From Melioribacteraceae bacterium (GTDB lineage Bacteria; Bacteroidota; Ignavibacteria; Ignavibacteriales; Melioribacteraceae), in NCBI GenBank assembly GCA_023230485.1, contig JALNXG010000073.1, forward strand, positions 1 through 17,934: 17,934 bases of DNA, read 5' to 3'. Positions 15,775 through 17,934 of the stretch are shown here, piece after piece (within the stretch, counting starts at the first letter, position 1; the number at the start of each line of letters is the position of its first letter). The position numbers and the translations under genes were made by a program. The notes beneath the pieces are model-generated. The model did no database searches, was not told where the DNA came from, and was given only the letters and a program-made list of their open reading frames with translations.

Positions 15775-15800
15775 TGTCCCGTCCTGAAATAAGTTGACAG
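15775..15800. mobile_element. Possible solitary insertion-sequence end
   Basis: The stretch TGTCCCGTCCTGAAATAAG (15775-15793), continuing TTGACAG, resembles from memory terminal inverted repeats of IS3-like elements found in this group of bacteria. No second end and no transposase are present nearby. It may be a remnant, or the resemblance may be accidental. The TTGACA at 15794-15799 is also a good -35 box but has no proper -10 partner. Confidence 0.22.
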
Positions 15801-15813
15801 TTTTTAAGTTGTT

Positions 15814-15848
15814 AAAATGAGCAGTAAGAATATCCTTACTGCTTTTTT
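15814..15848 (+). terminator. Intrinsic terminator
   Basis: GCAGTAAG (15821-15828) and CTTACTGC (15835-15842) form a perfect 8-bp stem. Flanking A and T runs extend the stem outward with one mismatch, and TTTTTT (15843-15848) follows at once. No plus-strand gene lies between this hairpin and the preceding terminator, so it may be a backup, or part of a decayed element. Confidence 0.65.
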
Positions 15849-15882
15849 ATGTAGAAAATCAGTTAATGGATTTAATGATGTT

Positions 15883-15917
15883 AAAATGGGTTATAAGGTA
15901 CCCTTAATGCTCATTTT
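15883..15917 (-). terminator. Terminator of the convergent hybrid kinase gene
   Basis: AAAATGGGTTATAAGG (15883-15898) and CCTTAATGCTCATTTT (15902-15917) pair over 16 positions with two wobbles and two mismatches around a TAC loop. Read on the minus strand it begins 18 bases after the kinase stop codon and ends in ATTTT. It could work in either direction. The stem is less perfect than those of the other two terminators. Confidence 0.5.
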
Positions 15918-15935
15918 ATATGTGATTAGGGTATC

Positions 15936-17909
15936 TTAGTAATTAATTACTTTCAGTACGAGGTTTATCAGGTCTTCTCTTTCATATGGTTTAGGTAAGT
16001 AATGGTCGAATCCTTCACCTATTATTTTTTTGTCATCATTCAATAGTGCATAACCGGTCAATGCAATTAAGGGGATTTTATTATATTCTTCCATTTTCTT
16101 TATTTCATTTGCCAAATCAATTCCGGTAGGTCCCGCTCCCAAATTAATATCAATGAGCACTGTATCGTATATTTTTGCATTTACTTTTTCTAAAGCTTCG
16201 TCATAATTAAGTGCAGTATCCACAGTACAAACTTTGCGTAAGAAGAGATTCACTAATTCATTATTAAGTGGATTATCTTCGACACTCAAAATATGAGGTA
16301 AAGGACGATCCTTCTTTGGAGCGGTTACTTTACTTATTTCTCTATTAAAGCGAAATGCTTTTGTTGTTAAATTTGGAATTGCAGAAACTCCCGGAAGTAT
16401 GATAGAAAATTCAGAACCGGTATTAAGCTGGCTTTTAACTTTTATATCACCTTTCATTAATAGAGCCATCTTCTTAGCAACTGCAAGACCTAATCCGTTA
16501 CCTTCAAAATTTCTTCTAATGCCTTCCGATATCTGTCTAAACTCTCTAAATATTTTTTGTTGATCGCTTGTATCGATACCTATTCCGGTATCAACTATCT
16601 TTACTACACCATATAGTTCATTTAGCTCATCTCGTTCTGAAGTAATATGTATTGTTATTGAACCTTCATTTGTAAACTTAAGAGCATTATCGGTAATGTG
16701 CATTAAAATTTGTTTAAACAAAGTTTCATCAATCAATACATTTATTTCTTCATCAATTACATCAAAACTAAATTTTAAATTCTTTTCAGCAGCATTTTTA
16801 CCATAATTAACTAATAGATAACGAGTAAAAGAAGCTAGGTTACATTCGCTTAGAGTAATTGGAAATGTGCCTGATTCGATTTCGGATAAATTTAATACTG
16901 AGTTCAATGTTACTAATAATCGTTTTCCCGATTTAAGAATCTTATCGACTATTTCAATATGATCTTCTTCAACCAATTCATCTCTTAATAAACTAGAGAA
17001 ACCGATAATGCCGGTTAATGGTGTTCTAAGTTCGTGACTCATATTTGAGAGTAGGTTAGATTTAAGCTTGCTTGCTTCTTCAGCCGTATCTAATGCACGC
17101 TTAAGTTCAAACTCCATCTCTTTGTTATTCGTGATGTCGTCTTTTATTGCAAGTATATGCTGAATCTCGCCATTGTCGTTTTTAATGGGGGTAATAACAC
17201 AGTGTTCCCAATAAAACTCCCCATTTTTTCTCTTATTCTTAAATTCGCCGCGCCAATCTTTACCTTCTGATACTCGCTCCCACATCTCTCTGTAATCTTC
17301 ATCAGTGTGATAACCGGATTTCAGAAAATTTGTCTTCTGTCCATAAACTTCCTCAAAATCGAATCCAGTTACTTCAGAAAATTTAGGATTTGTGTACTCT
17401 ATCATCCCTTTTGGATCAGTAATCATTATCATTGAAGAGCTTTGATCAACTATCCGGGAAAGTTTATTGATCTGATCTTTTACTAATTTTCTTTCGCTAA
17501 GGTCCTTTATAGAAATTATTTCATAAATCTCGGATTCATGTTCGGCGTATTTTACTTTTAATTCAATATCGAAATTCGTACCGCAATTCTTTATCCCTTT
17601 CGTTTCGAAATCAATAAAATTTTCTTCTATTTTAGGATCACGGAAAATTACATCGAAAAGCTTTTCGCGATGTGTGAGAGCAATAAAATCTAAGACAGAA
17701 TGATCGACTATTTGTTCAGCCGATTTGTAACCAAATAATATTCTAAATGCTGTATTGCATATTAGAATGTTACTTTTATAAGTAACTATTATTGGTTCTG
17801 ATAAATTCTCAAATGCTGTGGAATAAAGAGTATTAATAATCTCTGTACCTTTTTTTTCTATCGGATCAATATTTGTGATTTTGTTAATCTCTTTCATCTG
17901 CCAACTCAT
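15936..17909 (-). CDS. PAS-PAS hybrid histidine kinase with C-terminal receiver
   Basis: 657 residues on the minus strand. The codon just before ATG 17909 is TAG, so the gene is complete; a second ATG four codons in (17897) is an alternative start, and neither has a clear ribosome-binding site. Domains: PAS 1 (about 30-140); PAS 2 plus PAC (about 150-262, with ITDPKGMIEYTNPKFSEVTGF); a coiled linker; phosphoacceptor helix SHELRTPLTG (H292); ATPase with N-box DNALKFTNEG (407-416), VDTGIGID (439-446) and GNGLGLAVAKK (470-480); and a receiver (539-657) with ED (544-545), D587 and K640. There is no membrane segment, so it is a cytoplasmic sensor. Phosphate probably goes from H292 to D587 and on to an unseen partner. 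It converges on the sigma-54 unit and has its own transcript. Confidence 0.93.
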   Translation of the reverse strand: MSWQMKEINKITNIDPIEKKGTEIINTLYSTAFENLSEPIIVTYKSNILICNTAFRILFGYKSAEQIVDHSVLDFIALTHREKLFDVIFRDPKIEENFIDFETKGIKNCGTNFDIELKVKYAEHESEIYEIISIKDLSERKLVKDQINKLSRIVDQSSSMIMITDPKGMIEYTNPKFSEVTGFDFEEVYGQKTNFLKSGYHTDEDYREMWERVSEGKDWRGEFKNKRKNGEFYWEHCVITPIKNDNGEIQHILAIKDDITNNKEMEFELKRALDTAEEASKLKSNLLSNMSHELRTPLTGIIGFSSLLRDELVEEDHIEIVDKILKSGKRLLVTLNSVLNLSEIESGTFPITLSECNLASFTRYLLVNYGKNAAEKNLKFSFDVIDEEINVLIDETLFKQILMHITDNALKFTNEGSITIHITSERDELNELYGVVKIVDTGIGIDTSDQQKIFREFRQISEGIRRNFEGNGLGLAVAKKMALLMKGDIKVKSQLNTGSEFSIILPGVSAIPNLTTKAFRFNREISKVTAPKKDRPLPHILSVEDNPLNNELVNLFLRKVCTVDTALNYDEALEKVNAKIYDTVLIDINLGAGPTGIDLANEIKKMEEYNKIPLIALTGYALLNDDKKIIGEGFDHYLPKPYEREDLINLVLKVINY

Positions 17910-17934
17910 CTAAAGAAGAAGGAAGTGAAACGTA

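Noticed and set aside
1..17934. CRISPR arrays, tRNA or rRNA genes
   Set aside because: No regularly spaced 20-40-base repeats, no cloverleaf and no rRNA-like conserved blocks were seen; the 14-base repeat has no spacers and is too short.

Overview
The window is about 18 kb of AT-rich bacterial chromosome with dense gene packing. The mix suggests the Bacteroidota/Chlorobi side of the tree, most likely an Ignavibacteria-like fermentative or facultative organism. It combines a FadL/OmpP1-type outer-membrane protein (so a diderm cell), a GH97 alpha-glucosidase, a sigma-54 activator and an anaerobe-type [FeFe] hydrogenase operon. This assignment is inferred from gene content only.

Layout. Positions 1-126 hold the tail of a membrane protein. 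Positions 150-962 encode a signal-anchored, Trp-rich protein with a propeller-like look. Positions 1076-2569 encode an OmpP1/FadL beta-barrel. An intergenic stretch with repeat-like hairpins (2570-2804) leads to a promoter overlain by a 14-bp-periodic TATCGATA repeat. That promoter drives a tightly packed operon: rex (redox repressor), hydC, hydB and hydA (a trimeric, probably electron-bifurcating [FeFe] hydrogenase), a second hydrogenase-like protein of sensory type with a PAS domain (hydS), and a SpoIIE/PP2C-type phosphatase. The genes overlap or lie 2-10 bases apart. No HydEFG maturases are present in the window.

A secreted GH97 glycoside hydrolase (10941-13097) follows. Next comes a two-gene regulatory unit: a soluble histidine kinase with no sensor domain and an NtrC-type sigma-54 activator (13157-15255). 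Immediately downstream is a textbook -24/-12 promoter (TGGCA-N6-TTGC, 15410-15424). It is placed to transcribe a short unit of about 270 nt that contains a 63-codon ORF and ends at a strong intrinsic terminator. This is the most noteworthy unannotated structure in the window. A palindrome-rich terminator island (15814-15937) then separates it from a convergent PAS-PAS-kinase-receiver hybrid histidine kinase on the minus strand (15936-17909).

How the parts may work together. Rex probably senses NADH/NAD+ and controls the hydrogenase that disposes of reductant as H2. HydS probably senses H2 or redox state through its altered H-cluster and passes the signal to the adjacent phosphatase. Whether the sensorless kinase and sigma-54 regulator belong to that circuit is conjecture based on proximity.
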